From Sphingobacteriaceae bacterium (GTDB lineage Bacteria > Bacteroidota > Bacteroidia > Sphingobacteriales > Sphingobacteriaceae): a stretch of DNA of 64,000 bases. The notes under the pieces are model-generated. The model saw nothing but the letters and a program-made list of their open reading frames with translations. It made no database searches and was not told the origin of the DNA. The translations under genes were made by a program, and so were the position numbers. The DNA lies in assembly GCA_017745075.1 (NCBI GenBank), contig JAGIAD010000006.1, positions 186,001 through 250,000 on the forward strand, given 5' to 3'. This document shows, piece after piece, positions 53,835-62,617 of the stretch (position 1 is the first letter of the stretch; each line of letters starts with the position of its first letter).

Positions 53835-54372
53835 AAAGACGAATGTAATTAAAAGCCTTAATATTTGTTAAAAACGAAAAGGATTTTAACAAATTTAACA
53901 TTGACTGTGATTATTAAAAAGGGATGTTATTCCAGCGATAATTTATTCTATAAAGATCAGTAACATTAATTTACTCGAAAAATCGTCATAGCGCCCTGGA
54001 ACGATAGTCTGTTTTATAGTACAGGTGGTTTTTTATTTGAAAATGAAAGGCATAGTTTTCATGGCTACAGCAGTCCCGCCATCGCTTGTAGTCCTCGCTG
54101 CGCTGCGCTTCACTGCGGGCTACCCGCTCTGTCAGGTTTATTTAACAAAGGTAGGTGCTGCTATGCTATAAAGACCTTCAACAGGATGGATGGCTCTGCC
54201 AACCAAACCCGACTGCAGCGTAAAACCCACAGCCCGAAGCATGAGGGCGAGGATTTGTAACGAAAGGCGGGACTGATGAAACCAAAAAGCACTATATCTG
54301 CTTTTCAAAAAATAGTAAAAAGCTTGTTCTTATTGATATACACGTGTTTCTTTTCATCGGAATTGAATTTTC
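53835..54372. repeat. Inter-paralogue region with GCAGG/TCCCGC repeat (copy 2 at 54050-54315)
   Basis: A 538-bp gap. From 54050 it carries ATCGCTTGTAGTCCTCGCTG, CGCTCTGTCAGGTTTATT, CGAAAGGCGGGACTGATG and ATCTGCTTTTCAAAAAATAG. Read on the minus strand this matches the repeat at 14481 (TATTTT-GAAAAGCAG start, TCCCGC core). GC-richer than the flanks. No gene is present. Confidence 0.55.
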
Positions 54373-55611
54373 TTAATTTTTACCTTCTAAACTCGCTGGT
54401 GGCAAATAATCCATAGGTACACTATCTGCAATTTTTTCCCAGGCCCAGTAACCCGAATAAAGCATCGAACGGGGGTTATATATAGAGCCGTTTTCGTAAA
54501 AATAAACGGGAACAACCTGCAGAGTGACGGTCGAAATCTGGTAATCGGGCATATCCAACGGCCTTGCAATTGATAAACCGATCCGGTTTGCGTAAGCAGG
54601 ATCTTCTCTTTCTCTGGTGTAAACCACATAGAGCTGATCGGTAAAATTGAATTTTTTAACGCTTTGATTTTCTTCATGCACCAGTGTATCCTGGATTACC
54701 GGACTGCGGCTTAAAACAGAAATTCCGTTAGGAAGGTTTTTCTTTTTTATCCAATAGCTCAAAGAATCTCCAGAAGTAAAAGTTAATGTGCGCGTTAAGC
54801 CATCCTGCATTTTGGTTAAGCGTTTAATGTTGGCATTAATTACACTGTCAGCAGGTTTATCCGGATTAGGCCTTACCATCAGCTTGTTGATGATAAAGCC
54901 TTCCTCTGTGGCGCGCTGGTGATAAAGGGATCTGAAAAAGTGTTGTGGCGATCCCAGGTAAGCGGTAATCCGTTTTTGATCCCAAATTTTCTTCCGCCGT
55001 GCCGATCCTTTTAAATCTTCGTAATAGGGGAAGCCTTCATAATAAATGATCCTGGTTTTGCTATCATATTCAAAATTATTCAGCAGGTATTTAATGCGGT
55101 ATCCAAGGGCCTTGTTTTCGATAATCAGAAACTGGGTGGTTTTTACTGTTAATTTATGCTCTTCCTTATCGTAATCGATAATCAGTACGTTAGGATTAAT
55201 GAGCTTACATTCTGCTGCGTTGGGAGTGGTGCCAATAAAAAATCCCTTAAACATGGCGATATAATGTTCCCTGTTCGGATCTGGTTTAATGGTTACTTCA
55301 GCCAACTGGGTTACACTTTCTTCGAGGGTAAGATCCAGCTTTACAGCTTTATCAGCAATCACTACGTTTTTATTTAAAGCCTTGTAGCCAATTAATTGTA
55401 CTAAGATGTCGTAGTTTCCTGGTTTTAAAGAAAGGTTATATCTACCGTCGTTATCGGTTACAGTAGCAATTTTATAACCGCTTACATATACGCCTGCCCC
55501 GGGTAAAGCCTCGCCATGTTTATCTTTCACCATGCCTGTAAGGACATAACTTTGCTGCGCCAAACCAAGCTTACCAATAAATAATAGCAATATAAGCAAT
55601 AGGGATTTCAT
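54373..55611 (-). CDS. Secreted carboxypeptidase-regulatory-domain protein, paralogue 2
   Basis: A 412-residue protein of the same length and plan as its downstream neighbour. Signal peptide (LLILLLFIGKLGLAQ), beta-sandwich (LTGMVKDKHGEALPGAGVYV, DNDGRYNLSLKPGNYDILV), AEVTIKPDPNREHYIAMF, and a unique domain with TQFLIIENKALGYRIKYLLN, IIYYEGFPYYEDL and SPQHFFRSLYHQRATEEGF. Matched segments (ENKALGYR, QHFFRSLY, EEGFIINK, DSVPMDYLP versus DMVPMDYVP) show tandem duplication followed by clear divergence. A 9-bp perfect palindrome lies 10 bp before the start. Confidence 0.75.
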   Translation of the reverse strand: MKSLLLILLLFIGKLGLAQQSYVLTGMVKDKHGEALPGAGVYVSGYKIATVTDNDGRYNLSLKPGNYDILVQLIGYKALNKNVVIADKAVKLDLTLEESVTQLAEVTIKPDPNREHYIAMFKGFFIGTTPNAAECKLINPNVLIIDYDKEEHKLTVKTTQFLIIENKALGYRIKYLLNNFEYDSKTRIIYYEGFPYYEDLKGSARRKKIWDQKRITAYLGSPQHFFRSLYHQRATEEGFIINKLMVRPNPDKPADSVINANIKRLTKMQDGLTRTLTFTSGDSLSYWIKKKNLPNGISVLSRSPVIQDTLVHEENQSVKKFNFTDQLYVVYTREREDPAYANRIGLSIARPLDMPDYQISTVTLQVVPVYFYENGSIYNPRSMLYSGYWAWEKIADSVPMDYLPPASLEGKN

Positions 55612-55620
55612 TATATAAAT

Positions 55621-55642
55621 ATAAACTAATTTATTAGTTTAT
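55621..55642 (-). promoter_or_regulatory. Palindrome upstream of paralogue 2
   Basis: ATAAACTAA-TTTA-TTAGTTTAT, a perfect 9-bp dyad starting 9 nt upstream of ATG 55611. Possible operator; it is AT-only apart from the C/G of each arm, so chance is possible. Paralogue 1 has no equivalent. Confidence 0.35.
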
Positions 55643-55770
55643 TAAAAATGCAAAAGAAATATTACTTAATGGTAATACCGTAACATGTTGCTACATGCCG
55701 TTGATTTTACTGATTATGATTTGATTTGGAAACGCTCGGTGCGGACACAGACCGTGCTTAGCACAGTAAA

Positions 55771-57423
55771 TTAAGCCAATAATTCCTTCGCGTTTTCGAT
55801 GGCCGATGCCCCCGGATTCTTCCCGCTTAACATTTCGGCAATTACCTCGATGCGTTCTTCCTGCTTAAGCTTGCGGATTCCGGTAGTGGTTTTTCCTTTA
55901 TCCTCATTTTTATGTACAAAGTAATGCGATGTTCCTTTGGCGGCAATCTGAGGTAAGTGTGTAATTGAAATTACCTGCATATTCCTACCCAGATCGGCGA
56001 TTACTTCGCCCACTTTTAAAGCGGTTTCACCTGAAATTCCGGTGTCGATTTCGTCAAAAATAATGGTCGGTAAGGAAGTATGTTTCGCCAGAAGTGCTTT
56101 TATGGCAAGCATTAAACGCGATAATTCACCTCCTGATGCGACTTTATGTACAGGCGCAGGTGCCTGCCCGGCATTTGCCGTAAAAAGTAAGTTGATTTCG
56201 TCAAAGCCATCTTTATTCAGTTCAGTTAAGGTTTTTTGGTCAAGAACCAGTTTAGCATTAAGCATACCTACTTTTTTTAATGTAGTGCCGGTTTGCTCTT
56301 CTACCACTTTAATGGCTTTTTTCCGGTTAGCACTTATCTGTTCGGCCTGTTTATGCAATTCTTTTTTGAGCTGATCGATTTCTTTTTGAAGTTTTTCAAT
56401 TTGCTCATCGGAAGATAAGAGCCTGTCCAGGTTTTCTTCCAGTTGTTTTTGAAGGGCCAACAGTTCTGTATTATTGGCTAGCCTGTGTTTTTGCTGAAGT
56501 GAATAAAACAGATCTAATCTTTGGTTTACAATTTCCAGGCGATCGGCACTGTGTAAAATATTTTCTTCTATGGAAGAAACCTCGTCGGTGATGTCTTTTA
56601 TTTCGATGATCGATGAGCGCAAACGTTCATAAAGCGTATGAATTGCAGGATCGAATTTTTCTACTCCCTGTAACTGTAATGAAGCTTCTTTTAAAATCTG
56701 GAGGGCAGAGGGTTCGCTTTCATTAATCAGGCCTGAGGCAGTAAGTAAGGCCCGTTTAATGGTTTCGGCGTGTGTTAAGCGTTCCAGTTCCTGTTCCAGT
56801 TCTTCCTGTTCACCTTCCTGTAATTTTGCCTGTTCGAGTTCGTTAAACAAAAACTGTTCGTAATCCTGTTTATTACGGGCCTCATTGGCCTCATCGATTA
56901 AATTTTTTAACCGGGAAGTATCCTGCTTAAGTTTTTTAAAACCACTGCGGTAATCAAATAACAATGATTGATGGTCGGCCAGTGAATCAACAATCAATAA
57001 TTGAAAATCAGCATCATTAATTTCCTGTGTAGCATGCTGCGAGTGTATATCGATCAATTTTTCGCCGATCTGTTTCAGGGTTGATAGATTAACAGGCGTG
57101 TCGTTAATGAACGATCTTGTTTTACCATCAATGGATATTTCCCTGCGCAAAAGGCTTTCGTTCAAAAAATCGAGATCATTTTCTTCAAAAAGCTCTTTCA
57201 GGTTTTCATCTGCCAATACAAAGCTACCTTCTATAACACATTTTTTATCCTGGTTAAAGAAGTATTTGCTTTCTGCCCGCTGGCCTAAGATTAGCGATAA
57301 TGCACCCAGTATGATGGATTTACCGGCACCGGTTTCACCTGTGATGATATTTAAGCCTTTATCGAATTCGATATCAAGACTATCAATTAATGCGTAATTA
57401 CGGATAGAAAGTTTTTGTAGCAT
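55771..57423 (-). CDS. recN: DNA repair protein RecN
   Basis: A 550-residue SMC-like ATPase for double-strand break repair. The N-terminal half has LQKLSIRNYALIDSLDIEF and Walker A GETGAGKSIILGA. A long coiled coil occupies about 150-390. The C-terminal half has signature VASGGELSRLMLAIK, Walker B LPTIIFDEIDTGISGETA and HLPQIAAKGTSHYFV. The length is normal. The start is ATG 57423; the TTG at 57432 lies in the promoter box. Conserved order elsewhere places recN directly after porD, but here the sensor pair intervenes. Confidence 0.96.
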   Translation of the reverse strand: MLQKLSIRNYALIDSLDIEFDKGLNIITGETGAGKSIILGALSLILGQRAESKYFFNQDKKCVIEGSFVLADENLKELFEENDLDFLNESLLRREISIDGKTRSFINDTPVNLSTLKQIGEKLIDIHSQHATQEINDADFQLLIVDSLADHQSLLFDYRSGFKKLKQDTSRLKNLIDEANEARNKQDYEQFLFNELEQAKLQEGEQEELEQELERLTHAETIKRALLTASGLINESEPSALQILKEASLQLQGVEKFDPAIHTLYERLRSSIIEIKDITDEVSSIEENILHSADRLEIVNQRLDLFYSLQQKHRLANNTELLALQKQLEENLDRLLSSDEQIEKLQKEIDQLKKELHKQAEQISANRKKAIKVVEEQTGTTLKKVGMLNAKLVLDQKTLTELNKDGFDEINLLFTANAGQAPAPVHKVASGGELSRLMLAIKALLAKHTSLPTIIFDEIDTGISGETALKVGEVIADLGRNMQVISITHLPQIAAKGTSHYFVHKNEDKGKTTTGIRKLKQEERIEVIAEMLSGKNPGASAIENAKELLA

Positions 57424-57429
57424 GCTAAG

Positions 57430-57437
57430 CAAAAATA
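57430..57437 (-). promoter_or_regulatory. Bacteroidota -7 box of recN (TATTTTTG)
   Basis: TATTTTTG on the minus strand fits TAnnTTTG and ends 6 nt before ATG 57423, identical in sequence and spacing to the box of the YhcC-type gene. Confidence 0.55.
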
Positions 57438-57523
57438 TTAAAATTTATTCAACAGGCCAGTACAAAACAGAAACAGCGGAGAATAATCTCCGCTGCTGCT
57501 TAATCTGTTTGGTTGTGTGTGTT

Positions 57524-59563
57524 TTATTTTATCGAAATGTTGATGGTATTGTTGTTTGCAATGGTCATTGGACTATCGGTTTTTACAAAACTTTTTAATG
57601 CCAGCTGGTCTGCAATTTTAAAATCAGCATTTTTGTAAGTTACCACTGCATTCTCAATTTTCAATGTTTTAACAGGAGCTGAAAAATTTTTATTGTCATA
57701 AAGTATTACCGCAGGACTGATCTGTGAGCTTTTGTTGCCACCTTCTACCTTTTCCTTTTTCTCTTTTTTCTCCATTTTCTCTTTCAGCTCTTTTACATCG
57801 CTATCGAATTTTTCTTTCAATTTCTTATACTCTTCACTTTGCCTTATCTTGCTGTTCGAGTTATCATTGTAATGAAGAATTACACCATCAGAAGAGAACG
57901 TATAGCCCCTGGTTTTAAGTAAAGAATCGGCATGTATTTTGCCTAAAGCAGATAATTTTGCGATATCTCCTGCTTTTAAGGCATTTGTTCTGAGATTTTC
58001 TAATTGTACCCTGAATTCAGGGCTATTTACTTTGGCTGCAATGTCATCGCCTAATTTTTTCCACTTTGCCTGTGCTTCCGGCGAACTGAATTCCTTAGCC
58101 ATATCTTCGCTCATTTTTTTCCATTTGGCCTGTGCCTCCGGCGAATTCATTTTCCTTTGCATTTCCTCTCCAAACTTTTTCCATTTGGCCTGTGCTTCTG
58201 GCGAGTTATATTTTTTGGCTATATCTTCACCAAATTTTTTCCATTTGGCCTGTGCTTCAGGAGAATTGAATTCACGGTCTATTTTAACCCTGAATAATGA
58301 ATCTTTGAACCTAAATGCACTATCCATCTGCAACCTGAATGTATTTTTACCTGCAAATAGTTGATCTTGGTAGAAATCTTTCCGAAGGCTATCAGGCATT
58401 TCTTTTACCGAGTTATACTCGGTTTTATTGCCTTTATCATCGATGGTTACAATCTTTATTTTACGTTTCTTAGTGGTATCGGTACATGAAACAAGGTTAA
58501 CAGCCGGGCTTGAGGTAATGAACCTTACCATATCCTGTTTGGCTTGTTTTTTAGTCTCTTTTTTCTTTTCGGTTGGATTCACCCAGGCGATGGAAAACAG
58601 GCAGGCCACACCAAGGGTTAGGGCTGCCATTTGTTGCTTGGCATTTAAATAATTCGTTTTCATGTTGGTTATTCTTTTAATACGTTGATATAAATTTTGG
58701 GTCTTGCCGGTGGCAGCAAGGGCGTATACCGGGCTGCTTTTGTCTTTAAGCAGCTCGAGTTTCAGCAAGGCATGTGCATAATTCAATGGTTTTCCTGTAA
58801 TTTTAAGCACTAAGTCATCACAGGCATGCTCGCGCTCAATATGGATGAAGCGACCTGCAAGCCATACAAAAGGATTATAGAAAAGCAAGGTTTCTATGGC
58901 TGTTTTAATGAGGTTCAGTAAAAAATCGTTCCGCCTGATGTGAGACAGTTCGTGGATAAGAATGGCTTCTACCTGATCATTGTCTAATTGGTTTACCAGC
59001 GCCAGCGGAAATAATACAACGGGTTTTAAATAACCGATAACCAAAGGTACATTAACAATAGAGGATAAATGGAACTTTGTAATCTTTTTGATTTTGAGCT
59101 GAGCGGTTACCTGTTCGAAAATAACTTTCCAATGATCAGGAATGGTGCTTAAACTTTCTTTTTTCAATTTAGAAAGCTGACCATAACCTTTAATAATAAC
59201 AAACAGCTGCAACAGGATGCCGATGATATAAAATATTACGATGATAGGGAAGTATTGCTCTGCTTTGCTGCTAAAACTTTGGGGAAGATTATTAAAATAT
59301 TGATAAATCTGAACATTTTGCGGATTAATGGCAGCTTCCTTAGTGCTGATGCCCTGCATAAGTTGATTAATGAAATTGTAGGCAAAGCCGGCAAACATTA
59401 AAATAATGGCTCCAAATGCAAGATTGTGCTTATGTTTTGCGGCCAGCTTCGGAAGGCTAAGCATTACGATAAATAAGATACCATAAATAATGGCGCTTTG
59501 CCATAGTGAGTTTAAAATACTCCAGCCAAATGCTTTGATGAACTGTTGTAATAAAGTTTCCAT
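57524..59563 (-). CDS. BlaR1-like M56 metallopeptidase sensor with 20-residue repeats
   Basis: A 679-residue membrane protein. Residues 1-330 form the M56 module: helices near 18-38, 48-65, 104-125, and 315-327, with the zinc site HELSHIRRND (H204, H208) and EREHACDD (near 243-250). M56 proteases cleave BlaI-type repressors after an external signal. The region after 330 should be extracytoplasmic but has no beta-lactam-binding domain. Instead, residues 433-512 are four exact-length 20-residue repeats starting NSPEAQAKWKKFGEDIA, plus a weaker fifth copy (NSPEFRVQLENL). A Lys/Glu-rich coiled coil (about 575-620) and a C-terminal beta domain follow. It lies 94 bp after the repressor gene. Confidence 0.85.
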   Translation of the reverse strand: METLLQQFIKAFGWSILNSLWQSAIIYGILFIVMLSLPKLAAKHKHNLAFGAIILMFAGFAYNFINQLMQGISTKEAAINPQNVQIYQYFNNLPQSFSSKAEQYFPIIVIFYIIGILLQLFVIIKGYGQLSKLKKESLSTIPDHWKVIFEQVTAQLKIKKITKFHLSSIVNVPLVIGYLKPVVLFPLALVNQLDNDQVEAILIHELSHIRRNDFLLNLIKTAIETLLFYNPFVWLAGRFIHIEREHACDDLVLKITGKPLNYAHALLKLELLKDKSSPVYALAATGKTQNLYQRIKRITNMKTNYLNAKQQMAALTLGVACLFSIAWVNPTEKKKETKKQAKQDMVRFITSSPAVNLVSCTDTTKKRKIKIVTIDDKGNKTEYNSVKEMPDSLRKDFYQDQLFAGKNTFRLQMDSAFRFKDSLFRVKIDREFNSPEAQAKWKKFGEDIAKKYNSPEAQAKWKKFGEEMQRKMNSPEAQAKWKKMSEDMAKEFSSPEAQAKWKKLGDDIAAKVNSPEFRVQLENLRTNALKAGDIAKLSALGKIHADSLLKTRGYTFSSDGVILHYNDNSNSKIRQSEEYKKLKEKFDSDVKELKEKMEKKEKKEKVEGGNKSSQISPAVILYDNKNFSAPVKTLKIENAVVTYKNADFKIADQLALKSFVKTDSPMTIANNNTINISIK

Positions 59564-59657
59564 AACGGTGGTTTTAATTTTTTATGCCGGGATAAACCGA
59601 AAATGTTAATTTTTATTAGGGACCCAAGCCCTACACTTTTCAACCCACTACTTAACC

Positions 59658-60029
59658 TCACTTAAGGCTGTCTAAATACTTTTTAATTTCATCAATCTCA
59701 TCTGCACTCGCACTATGGTTACCTAAGGCCTGCATCACCAATCTTGCTGCCGATCCGTTAAATACGTTATCGATCATTTTGGTCACCAATTGCTTTTCAG
59801 TTTTATCCTGACTAACAAGTGCTTTATAGATGTGCGTTTTTTGGCTGGTATCTCTTTCTACGATTCCTTTCTCATGCAAAATCTGCATCAGTTTTAATGT
59901 AGTGGTATAACCAGAGTCTTTTTTATTCAATGCTTCATGCACCTCTCTTACCGTTGCATTCCCCTTTTGCCAAAGCACCTGGAGGATTTCCATTTCACCT
60001 TCTGTTGGTTTGATGTTTTGATTGCTCAT
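59658..60029 (-). CDS. BlaI/MecI/CopY-family transcriptional repressor
   Basis: A 123-residue winged-helix repressor of normal length. The recognisable N-terminal part is PTEGEMEILQVLWQKGNATV followed by VHEALNKKDSGYTTTLKLMQ (recognition helix), then KGIVERDTSQKTHIYKALVS. The C-terminal part is the dimerisation helix bundle ending EIDEIKKYLDSL. It is followed 94 bp later by the M56 sensor protease, the standard BlaI-BlaR1 arrangement. Two perfect dyads surround its own promoter, which indicates autorepression. No beta-lactamase gene is nearby, so the regulated genes are elsewhere or the pair itself is the response. Confidence 0.92.
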   Translation of the reverse strand: MSNQNIKPTEGEMEILQVLWQKGNATVREVHEALNKKDSGYTTTLKLMQILHEKGIVERDTSQKTHIYKALVSQDKTEKQLVTKMIDNVFNGSAARLVMQALGNHSASADEIDEIKKYLDSLK

Positions 60030-60041
60030 ATGTTACAGTTG

Positions 60042-60088
60042 TACGAATTATTTCGTAATCAAATGTACGAAGATATTCGTAATAACAA
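60042..60088 (-). promoter_or_regulatory. Autoregulated promoter with two operators for the BlaI-type repressor
   Basis: On the minus strand: TTG (60088-60086), an 18-nt spacer, then TACATTTG (60067-60060), a full Bacteroidota promoter. Two dyads TACGAA-N4-TTCGTA lie at 60066-60081 (between -33 and -7) and 60042-60057 (around the start point), 24 bp apart centre to centre. The start codon is 12 nt beyond the proximal dyad. Binding at either site would block RNA polymerase. Confidence 0.75.
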
Positions 60089-60104
60089 AATATTTTAACA
60101 AAAT

Positions 60105-60445
60105 TTTAACTTTTTGGTTAATTGTTTAAACTGGTTAAGCGGTTAACTGAACTGTTAAGTTAATAAGTTTGTTTAGAGGTAAGACGTAAGTAAATATAAA
60201 ATGTTGCATGCTAATTGGGCTTTGGAAAGGAAAACCCCGGCTATGAAAAGCAGACCTAGGTTATTTAAACCTGATTGATGTGGATACCGGCCTGTGCATA
60301 AGACCTGCAGGCGTATGAACGAAAGCAGGACTGGCTTTAATTGAAATGCAGAGATTGCTTTACTGAAAAATATAATATGTTTAATCGATTAGTTGATAAT
60401 TACGCTATGACCACTAACCAATTTAACCAATGACCAATAAACAAA
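60105..60445. repeat. Phrase-like tracts and GCAGG/TCCCGC repeat (copy 3 at 60225-60375)
   Basis: GGTTAATTGTTTAAACTGG and GGTTAACTGAACTGTTAAG (60115-60160) and ACCACTAACCAATTTAACC then AATGACCAATAAACAAATG (60410-60448) are phrase-like words. The middle contains ATAAGACCTGCAGGCGTATG and GAAAGCAGGACTGG, matching 14635-14670. No gene is present in this 420-bp gap apart from the operators described. Confidence 0.55.
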
Positions 60446-60449
60446 TGAA

Positions 60450-61346
60450 CTAATTTTTCTTCAACCCCTCATACTTGCCGATATTCGCCGGATCGATTTC
60501 TGCCAGCATATTATAAACCTTTATGCGCTCTTGTCCGTTGAGCTTAGAAAGTACATTGGTTACTTCTTCGGCTTTAGAAGCAAAATAAACGTTCGGGAAA
60601 ATAGAACCTAATTTTTGTTTGTCCATTTGCTGCAATGCCGGTAGGGCAGCCACAATTTGTGTTAAGCCTTTATCGTTATCGGTTAGCTGATCCAGTCCGC
60701 TTAAATGGTAGCTGTAGATAAAATTTCTTAATTCGCTAAATATCGGGTTCAGTACATTCTCATTAAACCAGAAACGGTTGCGTAAGCCATCAGCAGCTCT
60801 CCAGCCGGTATTGCCCGATGCCTGTGCTAGATTAATGATGTTCTGCGCTTTTTTATAAAAAGGTGTTCCGCCCATCTTGCTAAAACTGTCTTTATCTATT
60901 CCGATGATGGTATAAGCATAGTAGGTGAGGAGGGCGCTGATGTTGGAAATATAGTTCTGATCTGAAAAATCGATTGTGGAGCCATCAAGATAATTAAAAT
61001 CGAAATTTTTATCGCTCATGTTTAACAATGTACTATTATAAGAACTGTTAAAAACCGGGCGACTGCTTTGAATCTGAGCTTCGGCAGTGTAACCGGAGCC
61101 GCCATCCCACGAATTAATAGTAATGACAAAACTGCACTCAATACGCTCCTGGGGTTTGTAACTTTCGTTACTGAATTTATTGTTGTTTAAAAAATCGCGA
61201 ATGGTTTTTTGAAGCGCATCAATTGTTGGTTTGCTAATGTTCGAAACCTGCGGAGCCAGTACAGTTACCCTTGCGTTGAGCTCCTGTGCCTGTAATTTCT
61301 CCAAGCTCATTAACAATATCAATAGCCCCAAAATCCTTTTTATCAT
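60450..61346 (-). CDS. PorD-like (DUF4835) protein
   Basis: A 298-residue exported protein of the DUF4835 family, annotated in many Bacteroidota as type IX secretion protein PorD. Signal peptide MIKRILGLLILLMSLEKLQAQ, then ELNARVTVLAPQVS, TIDALQKTIRDFLNNNKFS, FVITINSWDGGSGYTAEAQI, SRPVFNSSYNSTLLNMSDKN, DGSTIDFSDQNYISNISALL and GWRAADGLRNRFWFNENVL. ATG 61346 overlaps the coaBC stop by ATGA, so translation is coupled; the longer frame from 61373 is not used. A role in the gliding/T9SS machinery is a family statement; no other T9SS gene is in the window. Confidence 0.85.
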   Translation of the reverse strand: MIKRILGLLILLMSLEKLQAQELNARVTVLAPQVSNISKPTIDALQKTIRDFLNNNKFSNESYKPQERIECSFVITINSWDGGSGYTAEAQIQSSRPVFNSSYNSTLLNMSDKNFDFNYLDGSTIDFSDQNYISNISALLTYYAYTIIGIDKDSFSKMGGTPFYKKAQNIINLAQASGNTGWRAADGLRNRFWFNENVLNPIFSELRNFIYSYHLSGLDQLTDNDKGLTQIVAALPALQQMDKQKLGSIFPNVYFASKAEEVTNVLSKLNGQERIKVYNMLAEIDPANIGKYEGLKKN

Positions 61347-62539
61347 TTTGCAATTTTTAAAATAGCTGAACAAATATCTTTAGCCACGTCGGTTTTCGAT
61401 TTCATTTCGAATACCGTTTGTTCCAAAGCCCTGTTAAAAATAGTAATTTTATTGGTATCTGATTTAAAACCCGCTCCTTTATCGTTTAAAGAATTTAAAA
61501 CAACAAGATCGAGATTTTTCTTTTCGAGTTTGCCTTTTGCATAATTCTCTTCATCATTGGTTTCAAGGGCAAAGCCTACCAGGATTTGATGTGCTTTTTT
61601 AGTTCTGCCCAAAGATGCAAGGATATCGGTCGTTTTTTCCAGTTCAAGCACCAGGTCACTGTCCTGCTTTTTGATTTTCTGTTTGGCAACCTGTTTAGGG
61701 CGATAATCGGCCACAGCTGCACACATTACAGTAATATCAGTTTCAGCAAATACAGCAGTACAGGCCTCGAACATTTCCTGTGCACTGACCACATCAATTC
61801 TTTTTAAGCTTTGTGCGGCTTTTTGCGCGGTTGGTCCGGCAATTAAGGTAACATCGGCACCTAGTTTGGCCAATTCATCTGCGATGGCAAATCCCATTTT
61901 ACCTGAAGAATGATTGCCTATAAATCGTACAGGATCAATGGCCTCGTAAGTAGGACCAGCGGTAACCATTACCTTTTTACCATACAGTGGCATTGATTTT
62001 TTAATGGCATTATCCAGGAAAGAAACCATTTCTTCAGGCTCAGCCATTCTGCCTTCGCCCCAGAGTCCGCTGGCCAGCTCTCCATTGGCGGGAGCGATAA
62101 CGGTATTGCCAAAACTGATAATGCTTTTAATATTACTTTGGGTCGTTTCGTGTTTCCACATATCCAGGTCCATTGCAGGTGCAACATATACCGGGCATTT
62201 GGCCGAAAGGTATACAGCAGTTAGTAAATTATCACAAATTCCTGTAGATAGTTTAGCCAGGGTATTGGCGCTTATTGGAGCAATGATCATTAAATCGGCC
62301 CATAACCCCAGTTCAACATGATTACTCCATACGCCGGTTTCTTCTTCGAAATATTGTGTATAAACCGGGTTTTTAGAAAGCGTAGCAAGCGTGAGTGGTG
62401 TAATGAAATTAGCACCATCAGAGGTAAGAATAACCTTAACGTTTGCGCCAGCTTTAACAAGCAGCCGAACCAAAAATGCCGACTTATATGCTGCGATGCT
62501 ACCGCAAACGCCGAGGATTATATTTTTATTTTTTAGCAT
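61343..62539 (-). CDS. coaBC: Phosphopantothenoylcysteine decarboxylase / phosphopantothenate-cysteine ligase
   Basis: A 398-residue bifunctional enzyme of coenzyme A synthesis. The N-terminal flavoprotein decarboxylase half has NIILGVCGSIAAYKS, NHVELGLWADLMIIAPISAN with the catalytic His, and the substrate clamp PAMDLDMW. The C-terminal ligase half has VMVTAGPTYEAIDPVRFIGN, SSGKMGFAIADELAKLGADV, AAVADYRP and the Lys-rich loop KQKIKKQ. All expected motifs are present. The start is ATG 62539; the longer frame from 62569 begins in the repeat tract between this gene and rpoZ. Confidence 0.95.
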   Translation of the reverse strand: MLKNKNIILGVCGSIAAYKSAFLVRLLVKAGANVKVILTSDGANFITPLTLATLSKNPVYTQYFEEETGVWSNHVELGLWADLMIIAPISANTLAKLSTGICDNLLTAVYLSAKCPVYVAPAMDLDMWKHETTQSNIKSIISFGNTVIAPANGELASGLWGEGRMAEPEEMVSFLDNAIKKSMPLYGKKVMVTAGPTYEAIDPVRFIGNHSSGKMGFAIADELAKLGADVTLIAGPTAQKAAQSLKRIDVVSAQEMFEACTAVFAETDITVMCAAVADYRPKQVAKQKIKKQDSDLVLELEKTTDILASLGRTKKAHQILVGFALETNDEENYAKGKLEKKNLDLVVLNSLNDKGAGFKSDTNKITIFNRALEQTVFEMKSKTDVAKDICSAILKIAK

Positions 62540-62544
62540 AGTGC

Positions 62545-62617
62545 GCAGAGTACATAAGGCATGGAGCATAGAGCGTAGTGCTAAACGCTTTGCCCTAAAC
62601 GCTATGCGCTATACCAA
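62545..62617. repeat. Phrase-like tract between rpoZ and coaBC
   Basis: ATGGAGCATAGAGCGTAGTG, then CTAAACGCTTTGCCCTAAAC and GCTATGCGCTATA: repeated CGCTATG and AAACGC words. It is inside what should be one operon, so it is probably transcribed. Confidence 0.5.

Noticed and set aside
58028..58267. CRISPR-like periodicity of 60 bp
   Set aside because: The units are contiguous, in frame and coding, with no spacers; it is a protein repeat.
57939..58364. 141-codon plus-strand frame opposite the M56 gene
   Set aside because: It is the antisense shadow of the 60-bp tandem repeats, which stay open in several frames because of the repeat.
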